Source of the DNA: Echiichthys vipera
Lineage: Eukaryota > Chordata > Actinopteri > Perciformes > Trachinidae
NCBI GenBank assembly: GCA_963691815.1
Contig: OY829645.1
Location: 48,023,281 to 48,087,280 of the forward strand
Direction: 5' to 3'
DNA length: 64,000 nucleotides
Shown here: positions 1 through 11,173 of the stretch, one piece after another
How positions within the stretch are numbered: position 1 is the first letter of the stretch
Layout: every line of letters begins with the position of its first letter
Translations under genes and position numbers: made by a program
The notes under the pieces: generated by a model
Told to the model about the DNA's origin: nothing
The model's database searches: none
What the model saw: the letters and a program-made list of their open reading frames with translations, nothing else

Positions 1-115
1 TAATGTGTAATAATAATAAAAAAGAACAATAATTATAACTTGTAATAATAAAAATAAAATAAAATTATAATAATAAAAATGTGTAATAATAAATGTGATA
101 ATATTATTAGAGGAG
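1..115. repeat. (TAA)n-rich microsatellite at window start
   Basis: Interrupted TAA/AAT trinucleotide runs fill the first 115 bases and end in an AATAATATTATTAGAG junction. The same junction in reverse complement lies at about 48485-48500, upstream of the outermost right-arm A gene. This indicates that this end is the mirror of that end. Confidence 0.75.
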
Positions 116-309
116 TGGGAATCATCGCTCTGTCACTTTGGGTTTTTAAAACTTCAGGTTTTCTGTTGAAGACTAAAACGTTTCTTTAATCTAAGAACAA
201 AGATTTGGACCGAAACACTCGTGTTAAAGACTTGAATTCAACCAGAGGACACGGTGCTCTGCTTTAAACTAGCACACCAGTGAAGAACCAAGAAGCAGCA
301 ACAGACGTC

Positions 310-1726
310 ATGTCCAGAGACGAAGGGACTTCACAGACGGAGGATGTGCCACAGGTTCAAATCTGTACCATCCTCCCGCTGATCCAATCCTTCGTCACGA
401 GCGTCACAACAGCACAGTGGGAACTGTTGAAAGCAGGCACCCCTGATTTAGCCACCAAAGTCAAGATGGCCGAACTGCTTCTGAACATCCTGACAGCCGT
501 GTCAGACGCAGTGTTGAAAGGTCTCAAACACAGACCTGCAGAGGTGTCTGTGGACATGGTGAGGGACAGTCTGGGAGATGCGATTGCCCCTTGGTTTCGC
601 CCAGGCTCTGGATGCAGAGGAACATGTTCAGTCTGAAAGCTCTGAAAAACTGTCAACATCTTTCAGTGCAGAGCTCACAGAGAGTATCAACTCTTCTCTC
701 TCCACTGCCTCGCTCAGCGCAGAGCCAACAATGCATCAGCACATCACTCCTGCAGACAAACTCAATGCTATGGTCGGCCACGCCTGCAACATGTTGAAGG
801 CCTTAATAGCAAACATGAAGATCTTCTGCACACCGCGACCACGAACAGGTAAGACCGCCTGCCCCAAAGAATCAAAGTCCGGAGACATGGAGGCAGAACA
901 CAGTGGGACCCCGACAGCAGTCACACCTGTGGAGCCAGAAGCCTCAGACACTGATGAGACACCAGAGGACATCGGTTCAACATCATCATTTAAATCCATC
1001 AAAGACATCCTCATAAAAGAGTGGAACAACATCAATGGACCTCTCTTGGAGGATGCACCAGAAACAAGCACGGCGGAGTATGTGGAGGACAACGAGCCTG
1101 TGTCAACTGTTGGTGCGTACAGAGACACCTGCGACAAGACGTGCAATGACACGTACGAAGACACCCGAGGAGACACCAGAGTATACACTTGGGATTACAC
1201 GTGCGGAGACACCTGTGATGACACGTGTCAACTGCTGGTGCCGGTGCGTACGGAGACACCCGAGGAGACACCTGCAGAGAGACATTCGGACACATGCGCT
1301 CATTTTGAAGCCATTCAGGAAGAAAAGAACAGAATGGCAGTGGAGGTCTTGGCGGAGAAGCTGTACACGCAGGTACTCAAGAAAAATAAGGTGACCATGC
1401 CTGCCGTTAAACTCGAGGACATCATCAGGCGTCTGTCTGAAAGAATGTGGGCTGAAGAGGAGGAGATCGAGTTTTACCACAACACGAAGACCTTCAGAAA
1501 CCTGGACAAGGCCATTTTCAAGGACCTGTGTAAGAAGTGGGGCGGTGCAGACTTGGTGCTGATCGCCATGAAAACAGGGGAACCAGCACTGGAGAGCCAC
1601 ATCGCCGCCTTCGTCAAAAATGACCTGACGACTCCACGGGAAACACGTAACGGCATCAGCAGATTCTTCAGCTCCGCGCGCAAAGCCACCGCCAATGTCT
1701 TCAGATGCAGGGCAGGTGGGACATAG
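310..1726 (+). pseudogene. A-family gene, left-arm copy A1 (frameshifted, internally deleted)
   Basis: This is the left-arm member of an unrecognised multi-copy teleost gene family. The first ATG is at 310 (MSRDEGTSQTEDVPQ), and the upstream bases match the three right-arm copies. The N-terminal helical-looking block (WELLKAGTPDLATKVKMAEL) reads correctly to about 587. There a run of four C where the others have three shifts the frame, and the rest continues in the +1 frame to TAG at 1726. About 630 nt (roughly 210 codons) present in the right-arm copies are missing in frame, between the APETS and EYVE motifs. Unlike those copies, its Thr/Asp/Cys-rich coding repeat joins in frame to the C-terminal domain (KTFRNLDKAIFKDLCKKWG, then IAMKTGEPALESH). 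Function is unknown. It is followed within 2 bp by a hAT element. Confidence 0.8.
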
Positions 1727-2182
1727 GCAGTGGTGAACCTTCAGGGCCTTCTACGCCTTCAGAGAAGGCCTAAATAAATAAGAAATAATAATAAATTCAA
1801 TAATAATAATGATGAAGTATTCAATAAAAAAAAATATATATTTTTTTTTATTTCTATCGCATTTAATTTAATACAATATATTAATACATTTTCTCTCATC
1901 TTTGTTCTAAAATTAAGCTTTCTGTCAAGTTCATGTCCTGAAAACCTGTTATCCAATCATAATCGTCCGTCTCTATTAAGGCCAGGTTAGCTGGCTCATT
2001 CATTGGTTAGGACTTCACGAATCCCGGGGAAGGCCAAGCTATATGTTTTGGTGTGGTGAGTGACGGGCAAATCGACCAATCACGGTTTGATTTCAAGAGG
2101 GCGGGAATTAAACAAAAGATCGAAGGCCTTCATGAAGTCCAAGCAGCGAATCTATGCAGAGTGGTGAGAGCGGTTGATTTAA

Positions 2183-4942
2183 ATGGCGGAAGACGAGAGT
2201 GACGTTGTGGCTAGCTTAATAGCATCGCCTTTTTCAAGGCGGGCCGTCACAGAAGAACTTGAAATAATAAAAAACGGAAGACCAACTCCAGAGCTGGAAT
2301 TAAAAGAAAAGGTTAAGAAAGTGGAAAGGCATTTCAAGACCGAAAATGATCAGCGGTATCCATGGATGACTGGCTGTAAGGAAACAAACAGGCTGTACTG
2401 CTGGAGTTGTTTACTTTTTACAACTGACAAGTCATCCACCTGGGTCAGCGGCGGATTTGTCAGCCTTACAAATCTGACAAAGTCAGCCCATCGACATCAA
2501 GATTCTCCGGCACACCTGCAAGCGATGGTCAATTTGAAAACTTTTGGGGACACAAGAATTGATCTTCTTGCAGCGCCGGAATCATACAACGGCCCACAAC
2601 AACAAGGTCAGGCAGAACAGAGAAATCCTGAAACGTCTCATCAATGTCGTCACATTTCTTGGAAAGCAAGAGCTGGCATTTCGAGGACATGATGAGAGTA
2701 AAGATTCTGAAAACAAGGGGAACTACTTGGAGCTTCTGGAGTTTTTGGCGGGGTATGACAGCCCTCTGCGCTGTCATCTGGATTCGGCCACTGTTTTCAT
2801 CGGCACCTCCAGCAAAATTCAGAATGACCTGATTCAATCGGTGGCAGATGTAATGACCGAAGCAATGAGGGAGGAGGTGAGGAACACGCCTTTTGTCCTC
2901 GTTATGGTAGACGAGACAACTGACGTAAGTAACTCTGCTCAGATGTCATATGTCTTGCGTTACACCACTGACGGTGGTGTCAAGGAGCGCTTTTTCCAGT
3001 TTGGTGATGTCAGTGGTGATAAGCGTGCAGAGGCCATAGCTCGTCAAGTTTTGGAGTTTCTGGAGGACTGTGCCTGCACCAATAAAGTAAATGCCCAGTG
3101 TTACGATGGAGCTGCAGTCGTGGCCTCTGGACTGAATGGGGTGCAAGCTAAAATAAAGGAAAAAAATCCACAAGCTCTCTTTGTTAACTGTTATGCGCAC
3201 TCTCTGAACCTTGTCATGTCTCAAAGTGCTGCCAAAATCAAAGAGTGCAAATTTTTTTTCTCCCACCTAAGTGGCCTCGCAGCCTTCTTTACAAGGTCAG
3301 CCAAACGCACGAAACTCCTGGATGAAATATGCCAGCGAAGACTGCCCAGAGTGACTCCAACACGGTGGAACTTCTCCTCACGTTTGGTTTGCACTGTGTA
3401 TGAGCGGAGAGAAGAACTCTTGGAGCTCTTTGAATTCATTGTTGACAACCACAATGATTTTGATGCTGATGCTGATGCTGTACACAGCGCTGATGGATAC
3501 ACTGCACTGCTGACGGACTTCGAGTTCTGCTTTCTCCTCGCCACATTCAACTCCGTGTTTGCCTACTCCGACGTGCTCTTTGGGATCTTGCAGAATAAGG
3601 AGTGTGACATGCAGTTCTGTTTGTCCAGCATCGAGGACTTTTGCAGCACCACAGAGAGAGAAAAGGCAAAATTTGACTCCATCTATGAGGACACTGTGCG
3701 CGAAGTCGGGGTTCCCAGCGGGCGCAGGGCACGGAGAGTCGGAGATGTGCGCGCAGCGTACCAGCGGCTGCACAGTGAAATCCTGGACAACATCCTCACT
3801 CAGCTGAGGAACAGGTTCAAGGATCATGAAAAACTCATGTTCCTTGCCCTTCTGGACCCCAAGAAGTTTACCTCACACAGGGAAATTTCCCCAGCTCTGA
3901 GTTCCAGAGCCTCACGGAAAGCTACGGGCTGCATTTTGACCTCCCCAGGCTCAAGACTGAACTGACGGTCATGTACAACATGGCAAACTTTGAGGCAAGG
4001 AGCCCAGCAGACCTGCTGCACTTTCTGACTCTTACAGCGTGCTCACACTGTCCTTTTGGCCGCGGCCAAAACCGTTTTTTCAGCTAAAGTCTAGTACCTT
4101 TAAGTAGTGTGAGCGCACCCGCTCCGCGCTCAACTGGGGCCAGCTGGGCCGCCACGGCCCGCTTGAAAGAGGTGGGCTTTAGCGGAGCCGTTTGCACATG
4201 TACGAGCACGAGCGTGCGCATGTGCACGCGCACGAGCACGAGCCCTACGGCAGTAGCGTTATGTCCGCCTGTTCGGACATGTAAATAGAAGGAGGGACCA
4301 TGCGCGGATATTTAACAACAACAACAATGGCGGTGAAAGGTTCACGTTGGTGTGGTGCGGAGGTGGAGTGTTTACTGCAGATTTGGTGGATGAAAAGATT
4401 CAAAAACAGTCGACAAGACGCACAAAAACTCTGAGGTCTATGGAAAGATTTGTAAACAAAGCCACACACGCGATCAATGCGTGTGACGTGTTACGGCGTG
4501 ATGGCGTATGGACAGCAAGAAGCATTCGCCGAGGCCCAGGTAGTGTGAGTACAAACGGGGCTGGGGCGCGGGGGGGGAGAGGGAGGGGGAACAAGTACCC
4601 TAAAGTCCGGGTCTCGGTCCGGGAGGACAGTGTGATCACGCCCTTAAAGAGCTGACTGAGAGCATGCCGCAGCTGTATCACCTCACCTGCCTGGTGCTGA
4701 CCATCCCCGTGTCCACCTCCTCCGTGGAGCGGTCTTTCTCGGCTCTGAAGCGCATCAAGACGCACGCTAGGAACAGTACTGGACAGGACCGCCTGGGAGC
4801 TTTGGCACTGATGTCCATAGAGAAAGGACTTCTTTTGGAGCTCAAATCAAAGGACAAACTTTATGACGCCGCCATCGCCCACTTCACAAAGAGAGACCGA
4901 CGAATGGACTTGGTGTTTATTGAAGGTAGGCCTCTGTTATAA
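2183..4942 (+). pseudogene. hAT transposase (TTF-type finger, DUF4371-like, C-terminal dimerisation), broken
   Basis: The start ATG is at 2183 (MAEDESDVV). The N-terminal part has a TTF-type zinc-finger pattern (RYPWMTGC, YCWSCLLF, then H-x-x-S-x-x-H). The RNase-H-like core shows VMVDETTDVSNSAQ and later CYDGAAVVASG and NCYAHSLNLV. The C terminus has the hAT dimerisation signature (STSSVERSFSALKRIKTHAR). This is the ZMYM1-like hAT clade by motif. Reading breaks three times: a frameshift near 2570, a second near 3885, and the nested MITE at 4035-4643. After the MITE, coding resumes and ends at TAA 4940-4942. It is a dead transposase, once around 750 residues. Confidence 0.85.
4035..4643 (+). 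mobile_element. Harbinger-type MITE M1 nested in hAT-1
   Basis: The element starts CAGCGTGCTCACACTGTCC and ends GGACAGTGTGATCACGCCC, and a TTA target duplication lies at 4032-4034 and 4644-4646. Internally it has CACGAGCACGAG-type repeats and a degenerate Myb/SANT-like reading frame beginning near 4327 (MAVKGSRWCGAEVECLLQIW). It interrupts the hAT-1 transposase between LLHFLTLT and LKELTESM. Confidence 0.85.
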
Positions 4943-5683
4943 TACACCTTGATTATTATTTCAAGGGATTAAGATTACTGGCCAAGTGGACATTTGGGAA
5001 TTTGTATTTATTGCGGAGGTTGTCCCAGCGCAAATTGCCTTGAATTCAGTATGTGATCAATCAATCAATCAATCAATCAATGTATGAAACGTATCATAAG
5101 TGTGTGGTTGGATTTTTCAGAGGGTTTTTATTCTCTTCATGTTCACTTGTCTGTCCCTTTCCCTGTGGAGAATTAAGGAGGTATAGTAGTAAAAATTGTG
5201 ACTTCAATTTATTTGACATCGGTATTCATTGCGCTATGCGTAATTGCGCATGGAGAGGCATTTGCACTTCATTGCAACTTTAAAAAATAGTCTTTGTATT
5301 ACAAGCTTTGTGTAACTTTTGAAATTGTATTGTAGATTGATAATGCTAATGAATTTATGTGTGAATGATTTGTCATGCGCCGTGATTTCATAGCGCTGTC
5401 CAAGGTGATGAAATGAGCCTCTGTGTCCGCAGCGTCACGGGGTGACATTCTGGGTGACCTTTTATATTTCCAGATTTTCCGAAGTTAATGTTGAGAATGT
5501 TTCTTGTTGCGGAGAATGTTATTGACGTTATGGTCTATTTGTTTACATCCTTGTCATCGTTAATTAAATTTGCACTTGTTAAACCCTTTTAATTCGTTGT
5601 ACTGTTGCTTTTTTCCACGATGATTTTTTTTCTTCTCGGCGGTGAGGTGAAGGCCCAGCTGTAGTGCTCACGGTTCGCCACTG

Positions 5684-6042
5684 CTGCAGAGTCATGTTCG
5701 GACACACGCGCTCATTTTGAAGCCATTCAGGAAGAGAAAAACAGAATGGCAGTGGAGGTCTTGGCGGAGACGCTGTGCACGCGGGTACAAAAGAAAAATA
5801 ATGTGACCATGCCCGCCGTAAAACCCGAAGACATCATCAGGCGTCTGTCTGAAAGAACGTGGGCCGAAGTGGAGGGGATCGAGTTTTACCACAACACGAA
5901 GACCTTCAGGAACCTGGACAAGGCCATTTTCAAGGACCTGTGTAAGAAGTGGGGCGGTGCAATCTTTTCATCGACCAAATCTGCAGTAAACACTCCACCT
6001 CCGCATCACACCAACGTGAACCTTTCACCGCCATTGTTTTAA
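5684..6042 (+). pseudogene. A-family C-terminal fragment fused to MITE sequence
   Basis: Sequence right of hAT-1 resumes inside an A gene. It carries HFEAIQEEKNRMAVEVLAE and KTFRNLDKAIFKDLCKKWG, then switches at about 5961 to antisense Harbinger MITE sequence, giving the novel tail GAIFSSTKSAVNTPPPHH up to TAA at 6042. The same junction is present in the right arm near 39687, so it predates the arm duplication. The last domain of the A protein (IAMKTGEPALESH onward) is lost. There is no start codon of its own. Confidence 0.8.
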
Positions 6043-6091
6043 ATGTCCGTGCATGGTCCCTCCTTCTTTTTTCTACGTCCCAACAGGCGCA
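5961..6091 (-). mobile_element. Harbinger MITE fragment
   Basis: It matches about 49657-49787 of the MITE at 49421-49992: antisense of the Myb-like region, then GGTCCCTCCTTC and ACGTCCCAACAGGCGC. Both ends are truncated, into the A gene on the left and a LINE fragment on the right. The mirror copy is at about 39556-39687. Confidence 0.7.
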
Positions 6092-6226
6092 AATAAAGGC
6101 TGAGGACTCGTAGCTGTGATCTTTATCAAAGAGGAAAGTTTTAAGTCTACTCTTAAATAAGGGGACAGTGTCTGCCTCCAGAATAACACTCAGGAGACAG
6201 TTCCACAGGAGAGGAGCTTGGTAGAT
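6092..6226 (-). mobile_element. LINE ORF2 C-terminal fragment
   Basis: The minus strand reads YQAPLLWNCLLSVILEADTV, then FKSRLKTFLFDKDHSYE. This is the typical tail of a CR1/L2/Rex-type non-LTR reverse transcriptase. It is about 45 codons long with no ends visible. The mirror copy is at 39415-39545. Confidence 0.7.
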
Positions 6227-6644
6227 TATGAATTACACATTTACAAAATTCCCACAACAATGGAAACTGCTAGCTTAAGCTGCCTTTTATTTTATATAAT
6301 AACAATAATAACAATAACAATAACAATAATACAAATTAAAATCATTTCATTCACTGATTGTTTGAAAAACAACAAACAACCAGAGTGTTCCGCTGTTGCC
6401 TAGCAGCGGCTGCTTTGATGTTGAGGGGGCGGAGCTTAAAGAACTGCCTTTGTGATATCATAATTCTATGTAAATGAGAGATCACTGAGGGTTCCGGCAC
6501 ATTCTCGATCTGCCTCCAGACCTGAACAGCTGCTGCACACGAGCTCACGTGGCTTCGACCAGGAAGGACAATAACTCGCTTATTCACAGGGATTCTTCGA
6601 CGGACATTCAGGACACAAAGCATTCAGAAGGAATAACAGACACG

Positions 6645-8492
6645 ATGGCCCTCTCAAGACCGGCATCGCCACAGACGGAGGAGTCAGGAGCCGTGGATTT
6701 GTGCAATTATCTGATCAAATCCTACTTCAAAAGGATAACCCCCGAACAGCTGGAGCTGTTGAAAACAGGCACCGCAGATGACGCCACTAAAATTGTGCTG
6801 GCCGAACTGCTGCTGGACATAATACGGTCCTTGTCCAAAGCCGTGCTGAGAGCTCTCCAGGGCCAAACTAAAGTGTCTGTGGAGGACATTCAGTCCTGTG
6901 TGGGGGACGCTGTCTCACAGAGTTTCTCCGACGTTCTGGACATCAAGAACCCGATCCAGGGTATCAACTCAAATCGCTTGTCGAGTTTGCTCAGCAGAGA
7001 CATTTCAGAACACGTCAACTCTTCTCTGGCAAGCACACACCGCATCACTCCCCCCCGCAGGCTGAACACTATGATTGAATACGTCTGCAAACTGTTAAAG
7101 GCCCTCACAGCCAGGGTCAAAACACCTTTTATAAAGAGGAGAAGACCGATTCAGACCACCTCCCCCGAAAAACTCATCAAGTCATCAGACCACAGGCGGG
7201 CATCAGTTTCACTTGTGGATCCGGACAACCCCAAGGATCAGGAGCGCTGGCAGACACCAGTTACACCTTTGGATCCTGAAGACCCAGACAGAGACGACAA
7301 GGAACCAGAAGGCCCAGAAGACCCAGAAGACCTAGAAGACCCAGAAGATGATGACCACGGACACACAGAAGCCCCGGTGGAGGCCACACCAGAGGACAGG
7401 ATTAGAGACCTGATCCAGGATGAGGTGACTCAGATCTTTGAACCTCTTTTGGACGAAGAGTCGCGTTCTGAGTTGACGCTGCGATCCCAAAGCTCCTCTG
7501 ACATCGAGGCTGTCGTAGAAGACATTGCTGACGATGTGAGGAGTTTGAAAGACGTCCCAAGTCCAACATCTGAAAAGGAGGACCTTCGGTTTAGGAAAAG
7601 AGCAGAGAAAAAGATCAAGGCCTTTTATGCAAAGTATTTTGCCAGACAATGGATCACTCGTAATGCGAGAGAAGTGGTGGACAAATTCGACCTGGACCCC
7701 AAAGAAGAAAGCAGGAAATCACCGCAGCAGATCACAGACCTGGTTCCCTCTCTGCTGGCCGAGGAGGGTGAAAAACTAATGGATGGAAATGAAGGTTGGG
7801 AATTGACAAAATTCAAGAACATTTCCCCTCTCAAAGTCCAGACGTTCACACAGGAATTCAGTGATCTCCTCTACGGACACATCGCAAATGGAACAGAGCC
7901 AGAGATGAATCCAGGAACGTCAGGAACAGTCTGCAGGACAGTGCATGTTCCTCAGTCAGATGCTGACATGTACGCTGAGATCCAGGACAGAGCGTGGAGT
8001 TTCCTGGGACTGATGAGTTGGTGGATGAACACTCAGGTCAACACCCACAGTGACAGATTGATCACAGGTATAACGGCCAGTGAGTTAATGTCTCCTATAG
8101 AGTCACCAACCACACCCTCCATGGGGCACTTGCCTGCGTTGACTGGTGCATCGAGTAAAGCATCGACCGGTGGAGCGACCGTCTCAGTTACTAAAGAGAC
8201 ACTTGCCAAACTTGCGGCGCAGCAGGAAAGAAACAAGCAGTTCATCGAGGCGTTTGTGGAGCAGCTGGTCGGGCGGGCATACAGGAAAAACAAAGTGACC
8301 TTTACCTGCTCAAACCCCGAGGCCATCATGAAGCACCTGTTTGAGGTCATATGGGCAAAGGTCGACGGTGTAGACTTCCACGCCACCCAGAAGACCTTCA
8401 AGAACCTCGACAAGACCATCTTCCAGGACCTGTGCAAGAAGTGGGGCAACGAACAAATGGTGCTTCCGGGTGATTCGGTTGTTGTGCATTAA
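6645..8492 (+). CDS. B-family gene, left-arm copy B1 (C terminus replaced)
   Basis: A 615-residue open frame from ATG 6645 (MALSRPASPQTEESG) to TAA 8490-8492. An open GTG-initiated extension upstream is less likely to be the start. The family is unrecognised but homologous to A throughout: N-terminal block LELLKTGTADDATKIVLAEL, RITPPRRLNTMIEYVCKLLK, an acidic linker with a 9-bp coding repeat (DPE/DLE), VCRTVHVPQSDADMYAEIQ with LMSWWMNTQ, and KTFKNLDKTIFQDLCKKWG. No signal peptide, transmembrane segment or metal-binding motif is evident; it looks acidic and helical. Compared with B2 it lacks about 220 bp at the 3' end. After EQMVL it runs straight into the 30-bp minisatellite (tail PGDSVVVH), losing about 60 residues. 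Whether it is expressed cannot be seen from sequence. Confidence 0.75.
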   Translation: MALSRPASPQTEESGAVDLCNYLIKSYFKRITPEQLELLKTGTADDATKIVLAELLLDIIRSLSKAVLRALQGQTKVSVEDIQSCVGDAVSQSFSDVLDIKNPIQGINSNRLSSLLSRDISEHVNSSLASTHRITPPRRLNTMIEYVCKLLKALTARVKTPFIKRRRPIQTTSPEKLIKSSDHRRASVSLVDPDNPKDQERWQTPVTPLDPEDPDRDDKEPEGPEDPEDLEDPEDDDHGHTEAPVEATPEDRIRDLIQDEVTQIFEPLLDEESRSELTLRSQSSSDIEAVVEDIADDVRSLKDVPSPTSEKEDLRFRKRAEKKIKAFYAKYFARQWITRNAREVVDKFDLDPKEESRKSPQQITDLVPSLLAEEGEKLMDGNEGWELTKFKNISPLKVQTFTQEFSDLLYGHIANGTEPEMNPGTSGTVCRTVHVPQSDADMYAEIQDRAWSFLGLMSWWMNTQVNTHSDRLITGITASELMSPIESPTTPSMGHLPALTGASSKASTGGATVSVTKETLAKLAAQQERNKQFIEAFVEQLVGRAYRKNKVTFTCSNPEAIMKHLFEVIWAKVDGVDFHATQKTFKNLDKTIFQDLCKKWGNEQMVLPGDSVVVH

Positions 8493-8690
8493 TGCCGAGT
8501 GCATCGGTTTTTCTGCACGCAATGCCGAGTGATTCGGTCGTCGTGCGTTCAATGCCGAGTGATTCGGTCGTCGTGCGTTCAATGCCGAGAGATTCGGTTG
8601 TTCTACAAACGCCGAGCGATTCGGTTGTTGTGCATTAAATGCCGACTGAATCGGTTTTTCTGCACACAATGCCGGTGAGCCGGTTAAAAA
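8465..8690 (+). repeat. 30-bp minisatellite in B1 3' region
   Basis: Six to seven imperfect units built on AATGCCGAGTGATTCGGT followed by a YGTYGTGCRTTC part. The first unit supplies the last codons of B1. The mirror array is at 36835-36990 after B2. It begins with CCGGGTGATTCGG, and the same sequence also opens the 3' region of the A genes. Confidence 0.85.
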
Positions 8691-8716
8691 AAACAAAGAA
8701 AGGAAAGAAAACCAAA

Positions 8717-8722
8717 AATAAA
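8717..8722 (+). promoter_or_regulatory. candidate polyadenylation signal of B1
   Basis: AATAAA lies 225 bp after the B1 stop, just beyond the minisatellite. It is conserved as TTTATT at 36785-36790 for B2. It suits a 3' end that transcribes the array, but this is inferred from the motif only. Confidence 0.4.
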
Positions 8723-8852
8723 GTCTGTTTATCTCCCTCATCATTCGCTGTAAGGTCCGCTGATTCAGTCTCATTCATAAATGTGGGTTTTGTTTGTTTG
8801 ATATCGAGTAAATACAGAAACACTCACATAATAATAATCAGACATTAAGTCA

Positions 8853-8960
8853 TGGAGTTTGCATGTTGTCCCCGTGTCTGCGTGGGTTTTCTCCGGGTTC
8901 TCCGGTTTCCTCCCACAGTCCAAAGAAGTGCAGGTGTTCGGTTCATTGATGACTCTAAAT
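8853..8960 (+). mobile_element. SINE, left part, split by hAT-2
   Basis: The body sequence TGGAGTTTGCATG through CCTCCCACAGTCCAAAG to GACTCTAAAT matches the fuller copy at 58056-58416. The tRNA-like head is missing. The remainder lies beyond the hAT at 12209-12376. The mirror homology of the palindrome stops 4 bp before this SINE. Confidence 0.85.
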
Positions 8961-9284
8961 CAGTGTTTTTCAACCACTGTGCCGCGGCACACTAGTGTGC
9001 CGTGAGAGATCGTCAGGTGTGCCGTGGGAAATTATCCAATTTCACCTAATTGGTCTAAAAAAATTTTTGAAAACAAATTAATTATTATCTGCAAATAATA
9101 TACCATTGTCGAGTGTCCGTGCTGCAGTAGTGACTGAGAGCGTAATCATGTCAAACTCTTCCATAACACTAGATGGCAGCAGGTAGCGAATTGCATTGTA
9201 CGTTGAGACAAGAGAATTAGTGAGGCATGAAAGTGACCGCTGGCGGTAAAAGCATTGTGGGTAAGCGAGACTACGGTGACAGTG

Positions 9285-11159
9285 ATGGAGAAGTTTTTGA
9301 AGAGGAAAAATGCCAATTCCGAACTGGGCCCTGGACAAAATTCGGACCCAGAAGAAGGCCCTAGTATGAGTGGAGGAGAGAAAGCAAAGACGGTGAGCTC
9401 GAGGCAATACAGCGAGAGTTACGTTTCATTTGGATTTACTTCCACCGGGGATGCAACGACACCGATCCCGTTGTGCTTGGTGTGTGGTGAGAAGCTATCC
9501 AACAGTGCTATGGTACCAAGCAAGCTTAAACGCCATCTCCAAACGAAACACCCGTCACTTCAAAACAAGAATAAGGAGTATTTTGTTCGCCTGCGAGAAC
9601 ACACGGAGAAGCAGGCAACATTTATGAGAAAAACCACAAAGGTAAATGAGAGAGCCCTTAAAGCTAGCTACCACGTAGCTGAACTTGTAGCTAAATCCAA
9701 ACGGTCCCACACTGTGGCAGAGACATTAATATTACCCGCCTGCAAAGCCATTGTAAATGAGATGCTGGGACCTGAGGCGGTTAAAGAAGTAGCCAAAGTC
9801 CCTCTCTCAGATAACACAATTGCCAGACGTATTGATGACATGTCTGCCGACATCGAAAGTGTGGTTTTGGAAAGGATTCGTATCAGTGAGAAATTTGCGC
9901 TGCAACTTGACGAGTCCACGGATATTAGTGGACATGCTCAACTCTTGGCCAATGTGCGTTTTGTGGATGGAGACGTAATCAGAGAAAACTTTCTGTTTTG
10001 CAAAGCTTTGCCAGAAAGAACCACGGGAGAGGAAATTTTTCGGGTCACATCAGAGTATCTCGAAAAAGGAGGAGTTAAGTGGGAAAACTGCACGGGTGTC
10101 TGCACTGACGGAGCCGCAGCCATGGTCGGGCGCACCAAAGGCTTCGTTAGCAGAGTGAAGGAAACAAACCCAGATGTGATAGTTACGCACTGTTTCTTAC
10201 ACCGTGAGGCCCTCGTTGCCAAGACTTTACCAGCAGAACTAGCCCCTGTGTTGGATGAGGTTGTGGGCATTGTAAACTTTGTAAAGACACGACCTGTGAA
10301 AAGCCGCATATTTGCGTCGTTGTGTGAGGAAATGGGAGCGGAGCATAAAGCCTTGTTGTTTCACACGGAGGTCCGATGGTTGTCGCGCGGCAAGGTGCTG
10401 GCCCGTATGTATGAGCTGCTGGAGGAACTCAAGGTGTTCCTGACAAATGAGGGGTCCGATTACGCAAAACTGCTTGCAAGTGATGAGTGGTGTGCAAGGC
10501 TGGCATATCTGGCGGCTATTTTTCATCATCTGAATGAACTGAACACACGAATGCAAGGCCGGAATGAAAACCTGCTCACAAGTACGGATAAAATAAATGG
10601 CCTCCGTTCAAAGGTGCACCTCTGGCAACAACATGCGGAAAGTGGCAACCTTGAAATGTTTCCACTCACCAAGAAATGTCAAGATGTTCACACTGCTGCA
10701 CTGTGTGAGATCATTAGTAAACATCTGAAAACTCTCCAGGAGAAGATGTCATTTTATTTCTCTTCAGCCTACACTGGTAACCTTGACTGGGTTAGGGACC
10801 CATACAGCTCAGCAGTTTTTGGAAAGGACATGACTTTGCAGGAGCAGGAGGAACTAACTGAACTGAGACAAAATGGTGGTCTGAAGCTAAGCTTTGCTGA
10901 TCCACCTTAGGACAGTTTTTGGTTGACTGCTGCCAAGGAGTTCCCCATTCTGGCAAACAAAGCTATTGTGACATTGCTCCCATTTTCCACGACATATCTG
11001 TGTGAGGTGAGCTTCTCAAGCCTGACTGCCATCAAAACTAAAAACAGAGAGCGACTGAGAGCTGTTGAGGAAGAGCTTCGTGTGTGTGTCTTTCTTCAAT
11101 TCCTGCCAGGATATCAGCTCTTTGTTCATCCAAACAGGCCCAGGTTTCACACTGAGTGA
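9285..11159 (+). pseudogene. hAT transposase, ZBED5/FAM200-like, one in-frame stop
   Basis: The chosen start is ATG 9285 (MEKFLKRKNANSE); an in-frame ATG 30 nt upstream is possible. A BED-type finger (CLVCGEKLSNS, then HLQTKH) is near residues 60-90. The core shows FALQLDESTDISGHAQ, CTDGAAAMVGRTKGF and HCFLHREALVAK, then VRWLSRGKVL. The frame ends with TAG at 10908-10910 after FADPP, but the same frame continues as DSFWLTAAKEFP to the dimerisation motif (TTYLCEVSFSSLTAIKTK), ending TGA at 11157-11159. One nonsense change separates it from a roughly 624-residue protein, so the element is either recently dead or polymorphic. Confidence 0.9.
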
Positions 11160-11173
11160 GTAAAATACACTGA

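Larger units (their letters stand above)
1728..5683 (+). mobile_element. hAT transposon, ZMYM1/TTF-finger type (hAT-1)
   Basis: The terminal inverted repeats are CAGTGGTGAACC at 1728-1739 and GGTTCGCCACTG at 5672-5683, 11 of 12 matching. A further GGGCCTTC block is shared inside each end. It encodes a degenerate transposase and carries a nested Harbinger-type MITE. No 8-bp target duplication is visible: the left flank is the 3' end of one A gene, and the right flank is the middle of another A gene. Recombination after insertion would explain this. Confidence 0.75.
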
